A program made the translations under genes and the position numbers. From NCBI GenBank assembly GCA_934247855.1, contig CAKQKA010000061.1:1-10188 (forward strand): a stretch of 10,188 nt of DNA. Reading direction: 5' to 3'. The notes under the pieces were generated by a model. The model saw only the letters and a list, made by a program, of their open reading frames with translations, was not told the origin of the DNA and made no database searches. Positions 1-5,404 of this stretch are shown piece after piece. The DNA comes from an uncultured Clostridia bacterium (GTDB lineage Bacteria; Bacillota; Clostridia; Christensenellales; Borkfalkiaceae). The number at the start of each line of letters is the position of its first letter. Positions within the stretch are counted from its first letter, which is position 1.

Positions 1-169
1 TATTAGTGTAAATAGATACTCTAAACCACTCTCATAATACTCTACTGAAATCAAAAAGTCAATAAATATTGGTATAAAAATCGCAACAAATGTAAATAAT
101 ACGATGTTTTTTTATAACAAAACGCCATTTTTACCCTTTCTTGTTCACCGAATTACACTAATAAGTGAA
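1..169. repeat. 11-bp inverted repeat flanking the leftward promoter
   Basis: TATTAGTGTAA at 1-11 is the exact reverse complement of TTACACTAATA at 153-163. The right copy extends into a small dyad, CACT-AATA-AGTG (156-167). The left copy sits just downstream of the leftward promoter start site and is cut by the window edge. The pair could be binding sites for a regulator of the gene to the left, or terminal repeats of a small element; the sequence does not decide. Between 63 and 213 the DNA is A+T-rich and I see no gene. Confidence 0.35.
34..62 (-). promoter_or_regulatory. Leftward sigma-70-type promoter for a gene off the left edge
   Basis: On the minus strand a -35 box TTGACT (57-62) and a -10 box TATTAT (34-39) are separated by exactly 17 bp. 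This is close to the housekeeping consensus TTGACA-N17-TATAAT. Transcription would start near position 27 and leave the window, so the gene served is not visible. It lies downstream of the tetR-side terminator, so it would be an independent transcription unit. The call is by eye from spacing and consensus match. Confidence 0.6.
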
Positions 170-213
170 TTTTTTAATAAAAAACATAAGGAATAAGAAG
201 ACGGAAAAAACGT

Positions 214-384
214 ACAAAAAGAAAAAAGCCGAACGCCTGTCCAAAACGACAGACATTCGACTTTTTTATACAAAAAAACATTGATAATCGACCTATAGAC
301 GGACTTTTGCACTAAAAACGACGCAGTAACGCGCAGTATTAAAACAAAAATTTTGCGGTTCAGATACAAGCAGTGCAAGGCTCG
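214..384 (-). repeat. Dispersed repeat, copy 1 (3' end of tetR transcript)
   Basis: This is the first of two full copies; the other is near 5205-5346. The best conserved part is an identical 28-base core at 284-311 (matching 5267-5294), beginning ATAATCGACCTATAG on the plus strand. One side of the core has a strong terminator-like stem (222-267). The other has a small stem (322-333, CGCAGTAACGCG). A shared CAAGGCTCG (376-384 here, 5338-5346 there) suggests the repeat reaches towards the tetR stop codon, with looser conservation. It lies 27-200 bp after that stop, in the orientation of transcription. It does not look coding: translations of both copies are short, Phe/Lys-rich and lack a ribosome binding site. 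Its nature (repeat-derived terminator, small RNA or miniature element) is inference. Confidence 0.7.
216..267 (-). terminator. Terminator hairpin downstream of tetR
   Basis: The arms are 222-241 and 248-267, with a 6-nt loop. Read on the minus strand the arms pair fully if three G-U wobbles are allowed; on the plus strand the same positions would be A-C mismatches. This points to a leftward RNA. The 3' arm runs into TTTTTT-C-TTTTT (216-227). The A-run on the opposite side could also let it work for rightward transcripts, less well. Confidence 0.7.
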
Positions 385-410
385 TCGAGTTGGACGGGTA
401 CTTAAGTAGA

Positions 411-1001
411 TTATTCATTGATTTCGCGCATTACCACTATGCCGCGTTTAAGCAAATCGGCGGTCATGCGCGTAAGTTCGTCAATAGATACGTCCTTATC
501 GTTAGAAAACCACATCTGATACAAGTCGAATACCCCGCCCACCAGAAACGACAACATATATTTTACATACGGATGGTTATTTCCGCGCTCGGTAACGTAG
601 ATTTTATAAAATCTTTCGCACAAAGTTTCTTTAAGTTTTTTAATAAGTTCACCCGATGAACCCGAAAACAACAAATATTCGGTGAAATACTTGTTATTCA
701 CTATCACTTCGGAAAAATCATGCAGCAAAGGATACGGATCCTCGCGGAATTCCTTGTATGTGTATTTTGAAACGATATCGTCTATCGTAGTAACGATATC
801 CGCATTGAGGTCGTCAAGTATATTATAAATGCTGTTATAATGCGTGTAAAACGAGTTGCGGTTTATACCCGCCATGGCAGTCAGTTCTGTAATAGAGATA
901 TCCTCTATGTCCTTTGTTCTGACAAGCTTTAAGAGCGCAAGTTTTATCTGCCTTCTTGTTTTTATACTGCGTTTATCCTGCTTAAATTGCATTTCTTTCA
1001 T
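411..1001 (-). CDS. TetR/AcrR-family transcriptional regulator
   Basis: This 196-residue protein has the size and layout of a TetR-family repressor. The N-terminal part (about residues 13-62) holds the DNA-binding helix-turn-helix, with KTRRQIKLALLKLV leading into ISITELTAMAGINRNSFYTHY. The pattern 'ITELTAMAGINRNSFYTHY' is the family's recognition-helix signature. The remainder (about 65-196) is a helical ligand-binding and dimerisation region with no motif that names a ligand. The ATG at 1001 is preceded by AAGGGAAG on the minus strand at about 8 nt spacing, supporting this start. The gene is divergent from the DUF1846 gene, so autoregulation and control of that neighbour are both plausible. 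The ligand and target genes are unknown. It ends before repeat copy 1, whose stem is its likely terminator. Confidence 0.9.
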   Translation of the reverse strand: MKEMQFKQDKRSIKTRRQIKLALLKLVRTKDIEDISITELTAMAGINRNSFYTHYNSIYNILDDLNADIVTTIDDIVSKYTYKEFREDPYPLLHDFSEVIVNNKYFTEYLLFSGSSGELIKKLKETLCERFYKIYVTERGNNHPYVKYMLSFLVGGVFDLYQMWFSNDKDVSIDELTRMTADLLKRGIVVMREINE

Positions 1002-1118
1002 AATTATTACTTCCCTTATATATTCTTCGGCGAACCTATACAGCGTGCATGTGCCACCGCTTGTTTACACACTTGCGTAATTCGAGCGACTTTCACAGCT
1101 TTTCACCAACTGCACAAT

Positions 1119-1147
1119 ATTTTAGCATATAGATTGTCCGTTTGCAA
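1119..1147 (-). promoter_or_regulatory. tetR promoter
   Basis: On the minus strand, -35 TTGCAA (1142-1147), a 17-bp spacer, and -10 TAAAAT (1119-1124) with an extended TG one base upstream (TGC-TAAAAT). Transcription would start near 1112, giving a leader of about 110 nt. The -35 box is part of the palindrome TTTGCAAA (1141-1148). Confidence 0.55.
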
Positions 1148-1211
1148 ATATTTTTACGCAAAAAACCAAAAATTATTGTGAATTTGCCTAATAAAATTTT
1201 AGTTTGCAAAT
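1141..1211. promoter_or_regulatory. Possible TetR operator sites in the divergent promoter region
   Basis: The perfect palindrome TTTGCAAA occurs twice, at 1141-1148 and 1204-1211, both preceded by G and followed by T. The first overlaps the -35 box of the tetR promoter; the second lies about 25 bp upstream of the DUF1846 -35 box. A second inverted pair, TTGCGTAA (1073-1080) and TTACGCAA (1154-1161), brackets the tetR promoter. TetR proteins bind short palindromes near their own promoters, so these are candidates only. The DNA is A+T-rich, and 8-base palindromes can arise by chance. Confidence 0.3.
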
Positions 1212-1234
1212 TCTTAAAGACAGCATAAAAGCCG

Positions 1235-1263
1235 TTGCAATCAAACCGTATTTCTGTTAGAAT
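1235..1263 (+). promoter_or_regulatory. Promoter of the DUF1846 gene
   Basis: TTGCAA (1235-1240), a 17-bp spacer, then TAGAAT (1258-1263). Transcription would begin near 1270, leaving a leader of about 60 nt. The -35 hexamer is identical to that of the divergent tetR promoter. Confidence 0.6.
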
Positions 1264-1267
1264 ATCA

Positions 1268-1307
1268 GCGATGTTTTTTTTGCGGAAAAAATTATCGCAT
1301 TTTTTTT
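1268..1307 (+). promoter_or_regulatory. Leader hairpin with U-tract upstream of DUF1846 (possible attenuator)
   Basis: GCGATG at 1268-1273 pairs with the segment ending ATCGC at 1298. U-rich and A-rich inner strands extend the stem, with one U-U mismatch and a GCGG loop. A run of eight T follows at 1300-1307. This has the form of an intrinsic terminator, but it lies at the very start of the leader and before the ribosome binding site. It could be an attenuator or a 5' stabilising stem. Only about six of its pairs are stronger than A-U runs, so it may be weak. Confidence 0.35.
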
Positions 1308-1331
1308 AATTGATTTTTACGGGAGAGCAAA

Positions 1332-1718
1332 ATGGGAAAAATCGGCTTTGACAGTGAACTGTATCGCAAGATGCAATCGGAAAAAATCCGCGAACGCATT
1401 TCGTTATACGACAAACTCTACCTTGAATTCGGCGGAAAACTTTTCGACGATTACCACGCGTCTCGCGTGCTGCCGGGGTTTCTGCCCGACGGCAAACTGC
1501 AAATGCTGCTCACCTTGAAAGAGGAAGCCGAACTGCTCATCGTGATCAACGCGGCGGACATAGCAAACAATAAGGTTCGCCACGACCTCGGCATTTCTTA
1601 CGATCAGGACGTATTAAGGCTGATAGACGCGTTTCGTATGGTCGATCTTTACGTAGGCAGCGTTGTCATCACGCAATACGCAGGTCAGCCCGAAGCCGAC
1701 ACTTATAAAACTGCTTAA
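1332..1718 (+). CDS. DUF1846 protein, N-terminal fragment
   Basis: This is the intact 5' frame: 128 codons from the ATG with a good ribosome binding site (GGGAG, 1321-1325) to a TAA at 1716. Residues 1 to about 124 match the family N-terminal domain. The last four residues (YKTA) are frameshift read-through with no family counterpart. On its own it is about a quarter of the protein and is unlikely to be functional. Confidence 0.75.
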   Translation: MGKIGFDSELYRKMQSEKIRERISLYDKLYLEFGGKLFDDYHASRVLPGFLPDGKLQMLLTLKEEAELLIVINAADIANNKVRHDLGISYDQDVLRLIDAFRMVDLYVGSVVITQYAGQPEADTYKTA

Positions 1719-2820
1719 AAAACTGGGCGTTAAAGTCTATAAACACTATAATATTAAAGGCTATCCGTCCGACGTGGAGTACATAGTAAGCGATCAGGGA
1801 TTTGGCAAAAACGACTATGTGGAAACCACCCGCAAGCTTGTTATAGTTACCGCACCGGGTCCCGGAAGCGGCAAAATGGCAACATGTCTCAGCCAACTCT
1901 ACCAGGAAAACAAACGCGGAGTTAAAGCGGGTTACGCCAAGTTCGAAACTTTCCCCATATGGAACATTCCCCTTAAACACCCCGTAAACGTTGCGTACGA
2001 AGCGGCAACCGCCGACCTTAACGACGTAAACATGATAGATCCTTTCCACCTTGAGGCTTACGGCGTTGCGACGGTCAATTATAATCGCGACGTGGAAGTG
2101 TTCCCCGTGCTTGACGCAATATTCAAGAAAATTCACGGCAGTTCGCCGTACAAGTCGCCTACCGATATGGGCGTAAATATGGCTGGCTTTTGCATTATCG
2201 ACGACGACGTTTGCAGGCACGCCGCCGAACAGGAAATCTTACGCCGTTACTACCACGCAAAATGCCGCGCGTTGCAGTACGGCACGGACAACACCGCCGA
2301 AATCTTCAAAATCGAACTGCTTTTACAGCAAACGGGCATAGACGAAACAGCGCGCCCCGTTATCGCAGCCGCGCTTAAAAAGGCAAAACTGACCGACGCG
2401 CCCGCCACTGCAATAGAGCTGCCCGACGGAAAAATCATAACCGGTAAGACCTCTTCGCTGCTCGGTGCGTCGTCCGCTATGCTGCTCAACGCGCTTAAAT
2501 ACCTTGCGAATATTCCCGACGAACAGCCGATAATCTCGCCGCACGTAATCGAACCCGTGCAGGATCTTAAAACCATTTACCTCGGCAACGGCAACCCGAG
2601 GCTACATATAGACGAACTGCTTGTCGCACTCTCGATTTGCGCGGTTACCTCGGACGATGCAAGACTTGCACTCAGCCAACTGCCAAAGCTGCGCAACTGC
2701 GAAATGCACTCTTCTGTAATTCTTGCGAGCGTTGATATGAACGTTCTCTCTCGCCTTGGAATAAGGCTTACTTGCGAACCAAAATATCAGACTAAAAAAC
2801 TTTATCACAAAAAAGGCTGA
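1663..2820 (+). CDS. DUF1846 protein, C-terminal fragment
   Basis: This is the downstream frame, which ends at TGA 2818-2820. Family sequence begins at about 1705 (IKLLKKLGVKVYKHY). The residues before that (from a TTG at 1663) are an out-of-frame reading of the N-terminal half, and that TTG lacks a convincing ribosome binding site, so it is probably not a real start. Contains the GPGSGK loop and the long C-terminal domain. Conservation to the stop codon shows no further disruption. Confidence 0.7.
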   Translation: MSSRNTQVSPKPTLIKLLKKLGVKVYKHYNIKGYPSDVEYIVSDQGFGKNDYVETTRKLVIVTAPGPGSGKMATCLSQLYQENKRGVKAGYAKFETFPIWNIPLKHPVNVAYEAATADLNDVNMIDPFHLEAYGVATVNYNRDVEVFPVLDAIFKKIHGSSPYKSPTDMGVNMAGFCIIDDDVCRHAAEQEILRRYYHAKCRALQYGTDNTAEIFKIELLLQQTGIDETARPVIAAALKKAKLTDAPATAIELPDGKIITGKTSSLLGASSAMLLNALKYLANIPDEQPIISPHVIEPVQDLKTIYLGNGNPRLHIDELLVALSICAVTSDDARLALSQLPKLRNCEMHSSVILASVDMNVLSRLGIRLTCEPKYQTKKLYHKKG

Positions 2821-2834
2821 TAATATAAAAATAC

Positions 2835-2864
2835 GCGCGGCGTTTTAATTCGCCGCGCTTTTTT
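2835..2864 (+). terminator. Rho-independent terminator of the DUF1846 gene
   Basis: A perfect 8-bp G+C stem, GCGCGGCG (2835-2842) with CGCCGCGC (2851-2858), has an 8-nt loop and is followed directly by TTTTTT (2859-2864). It begins 14 bp after the stop codon. Confidence 0.9.
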
Positions 2865-2905
2865 GTTGCTAAAAAAACACTCTCCAAACGAGCTGTTTTC
2901 TATCT

Positions 2906-2953
2906 AAAAATAGCCGATAAATCGACCTATAGGTCGATTATCGGCTATTTTTT
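2906..2953. terminator. Long palindromic hairpin between convergent genes (repeat-family core)
   Basis: The arms 2906-2929 and 2930-2952 pair over about 23 bp with a single bulged A, centred on CCTATAGG. T-runs lie on the outer side in both directions, so it can act as a bidirectional terminator for the convergent DUF1846 and leucine-rich-repeat genes. It ends 12 bp from the stop of the latter. Its minus strand contains GATAATCGACCTATAG, a 16-base match to repeat copy 1 (283-298) and 15 bases to copy 2 (5267-5281). It therefore seems to be a shortened, fully palindromic relative of that repeat. Confidence 0.7.
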
Positions 2954-2964
2954 ATACTTTTACT

Positions 2965-5088
2965 TTATCTATTATACCATTCTTTTACCGCGCCATTATC
3001 GTCAAAATGCCAGTAGTTACCCGATATGGTCGGTTGCGTTATCCTGTAAAAATACACCGTTTTTCCGCTTGCGGGTGCTTTTCGTTCATCACTCAGTTGC
3101 CCCCACCTGCTTTCATTGCCGTAAAAGTACGCTTTCGAGGTATCTTCTTCTATCAATAATGTATTTGATGAACTACTCAAAAGTCTGCTTTCCTTTACAT
3201 ATCCGGATAACATTTCCATTTTTTTGACATAAACTACCTTAACTTGCCCATAGAAAGAATCTTTCCCGAGTGTTACCGTTCCGTCAAATCTTACACTTGC
3301 GATCTTTGAAAACCACTTAAAAGTATAGTCTTTTATCTCTTTGATATTTGCAGGGATTACAAGCACGGTGACTTTTTCACCTTTGATTTTCAATTCCGAA
3401 CCTGCGTTTAACGCACTCATACCATCGGCATATTCGACCGAACATATAACCGCTACGTCATCGGCTCTTATTTCCTTTAGTTTATCGCAATCTCTGAAAG
3501 CGTATTTTTCCACGGTTTTCAGCGTAGACGGATAGTAAACCGATTTAAGATTAGCACAATTATAAAACGCATTACGCCGTATAACGGCAACCCCCTCGGG
3601 TAATACTGCGTTATCTATATTTTTATCTATCGGGGCAATAAGAGTTTTTCCGTCATTCCCATCAAAAATATAAAATCCGTTTTCTTTCTTAATTTGACTT
3701 GCGCCACCGACCTTGTTAACAAGCAATCTCTCGGTAATCATACCGCTTGAATCACCTAAAAGCGTTTTTGTATCGACATTGCTTTCGTTTATTACTTCTG
3801 CAAGTCTTATGCAATTACCAAATACCGAAGTTCCAGTATCATTTAAGTTTTTATTGATCCTCACACCGATCAGCGATTCGCATTGATTAAAGGCATCAAC
3901 CCCTATCTTTACAAGAGAATCAGGCAACTCTATGAAATCAATTCCGCTATTTGCAAAGCATGATATACCGATAGAATTCACACCGTTCGGCAACTTTACC
4001 GAAATAAGCGACGTACAATAATTAAACGCCTCATCGTCTATCGACTTTAGGTCAGCAGGAAATTTTACACTCCTCAACGCCTTGCAGCCACTGAACGTTC
4101 TTTTTTCGATTGAAATAATACCGTCAGGCAAAGTAATGCTTTCAAGCGCAATACAAACAGCAAAAGCTTCCTTGCCGATTGACGTGAGACTATCAGGCAA
4201 AAGGACATTCTTTAAAACAATACACCGATAAAACGCCCCATCTCCTATAGATGTCAGCCCGTCAGGCAAACTTATATTTTCCAATTTGCGACATTCCTTG
4301 AATAGTCCCTGTGATACGTTTTTTAATCCCGACGGCAAAGAAATCGTTTCCAGACCGTACATTTTTCTGAATGCTTTAGCGCCTATCGAAACGCAACTTT
4401 CAGGAATAACCATTTCCTTAACGCCGACGCAACCGCAAAACGCCTCTTCTCCGATTTCGGTTATGGTATCCGGAATTTCAAATGCGATAATGCCGACATT
4501 GTACGATTCGCCATACGCTGACTCTTTTAGCGCATAAAACGCTTTATTTTCGATTTTTGTAACAGGTTTTCCTTTATACCGTGACGGAATAGTTATCACG
4601 CCGACGCCATAAAAGGCATTAACTGCTCTTACGCCGTATCCTTCGCCTTCGTGTAAAAGTACAAACTCCAAACCAAGGTGTTTTTCGTCCTCGTTCATAT
4701 CTTCAAATGAAAGGTAATACCCTGCAAAATCAGAAGTTTTTACATCGTTTTGCCTTGAACACGCACTTATGCGAATATAATCTTCCCCATGTTCGTCAAG
4801 TAATTCTATTATAGAAAATTCTGTAGTTTCAACCTTTATTTCTTCGTCCGCATAGCTGATTATATAATAATCCGCGTCTTTTACGGCATCCCATTTTAAC
4901 ACGCCGTTTTCTACCCTGACGTTTTTCGGTTTTAAAAGTTGTATGTTCTTTCCGCCTGCATACGATGAAGACGACTCAAAGTTATTCGTTTTAACTAAAA
5001 GGAGAACAAAACCGACCATAAGCGCACATAAAACCACGGCAATACCCGTAATTAAAATTATTAACTTATGTTTTTTGTTTATGGACAT
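2965..5088 (-). CDS. BspA-like leucine-rich-repeat (LRR_5) surface protein, membrane-anchored
   Basis: The protein has 707 residues. A short basic N-terminus (NKKHK) and one hydrophobic segment (about residues 8-32) predict a type II membrane anchor with the rest outside the cell. There is no lipobox cysteine and no LPXTG motif. Residues of about 50-125 look like a fibronectin type III domain (KNVRVENGVLKWDAVKDADY). About ten units of 22-23 residues follow (about 200-430), of the BspA/LRR_5 form 'L.SI.LPDGLTSIGDGAFYRC', then more degenerate units at about 490-615. The C-terminal tail (about 650-707) is aromatic-rich (GNYWHFDDNGAVKEWY), as in many clostridial members. Such proteins are linked to adhesion or surface binding; no ligand can be named. 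The ATG at 5088 is preferred because AAGGGG (5098-5103) lies 9 nt upstream; the in-frame TTG at 5094 is too close. It has its own promoter and lies downstream of the heat-shock operon terminator. Base composition appears more A+T-rich than the chaperone genes. Confidence 0.88.
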   Translation of the reverse strand: MSINKKHKLIILITGIAVVLCALMVGFVLLLVKTNNFESSSSYAGGKNIQLLKPKNVRVENGVLKWDAVKDADYYIISYADEEIKVETTEFSIIELLDEHGEDYIRISACSRQNDVKTSDFAGYYLSFEDMNEDEKHLGLEFVLLHEGEGYGVRAVNAFYGVGVITIPSRYKGKPVTKIENKAFYALKESAYGESYNVGIIAFEIPDTITEIGEEAFCGCVGVKEMVIPESCVSIGAKAFRKMYGLETISLPSGLKNVSQGLFKECRKLENISLPDGLTSIGDGAFYRCIVLKNVLLPDSLTSIGKEAFAVCIALESITLPDGIISIEKRTFSGCKALRSVKFPADLKSIDDEAFNYCTSLISVKLPNGVNSIGISCFANSGIDFIELPDSLVKIGVDAFNQCESLIGVRINKNLNDTGTSVFGNCIRLAEVINESNVDTKTLLGDSSGMITERLLVNKVGGASQIKKENGFYIFDGNDGKTLIAPIDKNIDNAVLPEGVAVIRRNAFYNCANLKSVYYPSTLKTVEKYAFRDCDKLKEIRADDVAVICSVEYADGMSALNAGSELKIKGEKVTVLVIPANIKEIKDYTFKWFSKIASVRFDGTVTLGKDSFYGQVKVVYVKKMEMLSGYVKESRLLSSSSNTLLIEEDTSKAYFYGNESRWGQLSDERKAPASGKTVYFYRITQPTISGNYWHFDDNGAVKEWYNR

Positions 5089-5113
5089 AGGCAATATCCC
5101 CTTCGTTTTTTTG

Positions 5114-5142
5114 ATTGTAACATATATTTACTGCTTTTACAA
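5114..5142 (-). promoter_or_regulatory. Promoter of the leucine-rich-repeat protein gene
   Basis: On the minus strand, -35 TTGTAA (5137-5142), 17-bp spacer, -10 TACAAT (5114-5119) with an extended TG (TGT-TACAAT). Start would be near 5107, about 20 nt before the ATG. The two boxes also form an inverted repeat, ATTGTAA/TTACAAT (5114-5120 and 5137-5143), which might bind a regulator. The gap between this gene and dnaJ (5089-5404) otherwise holds only repeat copy 2. Confidence 0.6.
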
Positions 5143-5200
5143 TATGTTTGTGAGCTTTTTTTGAAAACAGTTGTGTAGAAAAATTCGACAAGATTTGACA

Positions 5201-5249
5201 AAACAAAAAGGTTGCACGCCTGCCACAATGGCAAACATTCAACCTTTTT
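5201..5249 (-). terminator. Terminator of the hrcA-grpE-dnaK-dnaJ operon
   Basis: The arms are 5205-5224 and 5230-5249 with a 5-nt loop. On the minus strand there are 19 pairs including three G-U wobbles, plus one A-G mismatch. The 3' arm ends in TTTTT and then GTTTTG. It occupies the same place in the repeat as the stem at 222-267. Several pairs differ between the two copies while remaining paired. Confidence 0.7.
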
Positions 5250-5346
5250 TAATATAAAAATCTTTAATAATCGACCTATAGACGGACTTTTGCATTATAA
5301 ACAACGCATTAATGCGCCGCATATAAGCCCTAAAAACAAGGCTCGC
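5205..5346 (-). repeat. Dispersed repeat, copy 2 (3' end of dnaJ transcript)
   Basis: Second full copy of the element at 214-384. The core 5267-5294 is identical over 28 bases. The flanking small stem is a perfect palindrome here (CGCATTAATGCG, 5305-5316), and the outer terminator stem is at 5205-5249. The spacer sequences between these blocks differ moderately from copy 1, while the block order and orientation are the same. It begins 59 bp after the dnaJ stop codon. Confidence 0.7.
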
Positions 5347-5404
5347 AAAGAGTAAAAAGAAAAAAACTTTGCAGTAAAATGCTCTACCACAAAGCTTATT
5401 TTTT

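Larger units (their letters stand above)
1332..2820 (+). pseudogene. DUF1846 (UPF0371) family protein, broken by a frameshift
   Basis: Read together, two overlapping frames give about 496 residues, the normal length of DUF1846 proteins, which are common in Firmicutes and of unknown biochemical function. The first frame carries the family N-terminus (KLYLEFGGKLFDDYHASRVL, then VLRLIDAFRMVDLYVGSVV). The second continues with IKGYPSDVEYIVSDQGFGK, TTRKLVIVTAPGPGSGKMAT (a glycine-rich loop resembling a phosphate-binding loop, about residues 175-182), KFETFPIWNIPLKHPVN and PTDMGVNMAGFCI. Continuity breaks after GQPEADT: the reading frame moves by +1 (or -2) at 1701-1707. Restoring one TA unit in ACTTATAAAA would rejoin the frames with no residue lost against my memory of the family. 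The rest of both halves looks well preserved, so either the mutation is recent or it is a sequence error. The ATG at 1332 follows GGGAG at 7 nt. It could be functional if the base call is wrong. Confidence 0.85.

Noticed and set aside
51..128. 25-codon minus-strand frame (MAFCYKKTSYY...) with an AAAGGG sequence upstream
   Set aside because: It overlaps the -35 box of the leftward promoter, has A+T-rich composition like the surrounding non-coding DNA, and has no promoter of its own.
145..378. 77-codon minus-strand open frame over repeat copy 1, with partial protein similarity to a frame over copy 2 (5239-5457)
   Set aside because: The similarity (QKSVYRSII) comes from the shared DNA core. The frames start at TTG or run into dnaJ, lack a ribosome binding site, cover terminator stems, and the substitutions follow RNA pairing rather than codon positions.
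1717..1723. AAAAAAC slippery heptamer near the DUF1846 frameshift, suggesting programmed -1 frameshifting
   Set aside because: It overlaps and extends past the stop codon of the first frame, and a -1 slip would enter the wrong frame; the observed join needs +1 or -2.
2965..5088. Lipoprotein or sortase-anchored surface protein
   Set aside because: The cysteine in the hydrophobic segment lacks Gly/Ala/Ser before it, so there is no lipobox, and the C-terminus has no LPXTG or hydrophobic tail; an uncleaved N-terminal anchor fits better.
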